Made by a program: the position numbers and the translations under genes. DNA of 6,247 bases, from the NCBI GenBank assembly GCA_023412995.1, contig JAEZQS010000193.1:1-6247 (forward strand), in the 5' to 3' direction. The notes under the pieces are model-generated. The model saw nothing but the letters and a program-made list of their open reading frames with translations, was not told where the DNA came from and searched no databases. The DNA is from Pseudomonadota bacterium (GTDB lineage Bacteria > Pseudomonadota > Gammaproteobacteria > Xanthomonadales > Rhodanobacteraceae). Shown one piece after another: positions 5,530 through 6,247 of this stretch; positions within the stretch are counted from its first letter, which is position 1; each line of letters opens with the position of its first letter.

Positions 5530-6247
5530 TTACCAGGCACGCGCGTACTGCACCGGTGCCTCGATCAGTGCGCCCAGGGCAGCGGCGGCACGGCGTGGAA
5601 AATACGGATCGCGCAGCATCTCGCGTGCGAGCAGCACGAGGTCGGCTTCGCCTTGCGCGAGGATCGCTTCCAACTGCGCGGGTTCGGTCAGCAGCCCCAC
5701 GGCCCCCGTCGCGATGCCCGCCTCGCGGCGGATGCGTGCGGCGAACGGCACCTGGTAGCCCGGCGCTACCGGCACGCGTGCGTGAGGCACCGCGCCGCCG
5801 GAGGAACAGTCGACGAGGTCGACGCCATCGGCGCGCAGCCAGCGCGCCAGTTCCACGCATTCGTCGATGTCCCAGCCCCCTTCGGCCCAGTCGGTCGCCG
5901 ACACGCGCACGAACAGCGGGCGCGGCGCCGGCCACTCGGCGCGCACGGCGGCGACCACCTCGCGCAGCGCGCGGGCGCGGTTTTCCAGGGTGCCGCCGTA
6001 GCGGTCGGTGCGGCGGTTGCACAGAGGCGACAGGAACTCGTGCAGCAGGTACCCGTGCGCGGCATGGATCTCGATCACCTGGAATCCCGCCTCGCGCGAA
6101 CGGCGCGCGGCCGCGCCGAAATCCGCCACCACCGAGGCAATGCCGGATTCCTCCAGCGCGGCCGGCACGTTGTAGTCGTCGAAGGCGATCGCGCTCGGCG
6201 CCACCGGCGTCCAGCCGCCCGCGTCGGGCCGGATCGCCTGGCCGCCC
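5530..6247 (-). CDS. namA: NAD(P)H-dependent flavin oxidoreductase, YqjM/NamA-type old yellow enzyme (partial, N-terminus outside window)
   Basis: FMN-dependent ene-reductase of the thermophilic-like old yellow enzyme class. It takes hydride from NAD(P)H and reduces alkenes conjugated to carbonyl or nitro groups, usually in detoxification. The frame stays open to the right edge, so the GTG at 6204 is not the start. The visible 238 residues begin just before the GGWTPVAPSAIAF block. Substrate-binding HAAH is at fragment residues 61-64, followed by Gly and the conserved Tyr66 proton donor. Then come LLHEFLSP, NRRTDRYGG, LFVRVSATDW, the VDCSSGG and PVAPGYQVPFA segments, GAVGLLT, and the FMN-phosphate region LLAREMLRDPYFPRRAA. 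The C-terminal QYARAW matches the tail whose Arg, in YqjM, reaches into the neighbouring subunit. The family is about 340-370 residues, so roughly 100-130 N-terminal residues are missing, including the redox-tuning Cys of YqjM, which cannot be judged. No break or missing residue is seen in the part present. The physiological substrate is unknown. Confidence 0.95.
   Translation of the reverse strand, partial: GGQAIRPDAGGWTPVAPSAIAFDDYNVPAALEESGIASVVADFGAAARRSREAGFQVIEIHAAHGYLLHEFLSPLCNRRTDRYGGTLENRARALREVVAAVRAEWPAPRPLFVRVSATDWAEGGWDIDECVELARWLRADGVDLVDCSSGGAVPHARVPVAPGYQVPFAARIRREAGIATGAVGLLTEPAQLEAILAQGEADLVLLAREMLRDPYFPRRAAAALGALIEAPVQYARAW

Noticed and set aside
5447..6022. Alternative minus-strand frame overlapping the oxidoreductase
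   Set aside because: Arg/Pro-rich shadow frame. The NamA frame carries all the family motifs.

Overview
The window looks like chromosomal DNA of a GC-rich gammaproteobacterium, most likely of the Xanthomonadaceae/Lysobacteraceae (Lysobacter- or Luteimonas-like). Three things suggest this. Third codon positions are strongly G/C throughout. The topoisomerase gene encodes a gammaproteobacterial-type ParE. The first gene encodes a secreted beta-helix protein ending in a short Phe-x-x-Gly-Phe-Glu tail of a kind I associate, from memory, with this group. No rRNA, tRNA, CRISPR array, insertion sequence or phage gene was seen, and no gene stands out by composition as newly acquired.

Layout from left to right. 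Bases 1-237 carry no gene I can support. At 238-1674 (+) lies a secreted right-handed beta-helix protein with a CSLREA-like N-terminal block and a choice-of-anchor-Q-type C-terminus. A perfect 11-bp inverted repeat follows at 1682-1714. At 1784-3682 (+) is parE, the ATPase/TOPRIM subunit of topoisomerase IV. At 3748-5058 (+) is a fosmidomycin-resistance (Fsr) type major-facilitator exporter, with a candidate leaderless promoter just upstream. A strong hairpin at 5066-5093 separates it from two minus-strand genes. These are a 66-residue secreted His/Lys/Pro-rich peptide (5110-5310) and, running off the right edge, the C-terminal two thirds of a YqjM/NamA-type old yellow enzyme (5530-6247).

The genes do not form an obvious pathway. 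ParE is a housekeeping enzyme that decatenates chromosomes with ParC, which is not in the window. Fsr is a proton-coupled drug exporter, the old yellow enzyme reduces activated alkenes with NAD(P)H, and the two secreted proteins act outside the cytoplasm. fsr may be read through from parE, because no convincing terminator lies in the 65-bp gap, or may use its own promoter. fsr and the small peptide gene converge on one shared terminator.

I see no clear new multi-gene system. The points most worth a second look are the C-terminal tail of the beta-helix protein, the secreted His-rich micro-protein with its structured leader, the possible leaderless start of fsr, and a 20-codon lipoprotein-signal-like ORF just before parE.
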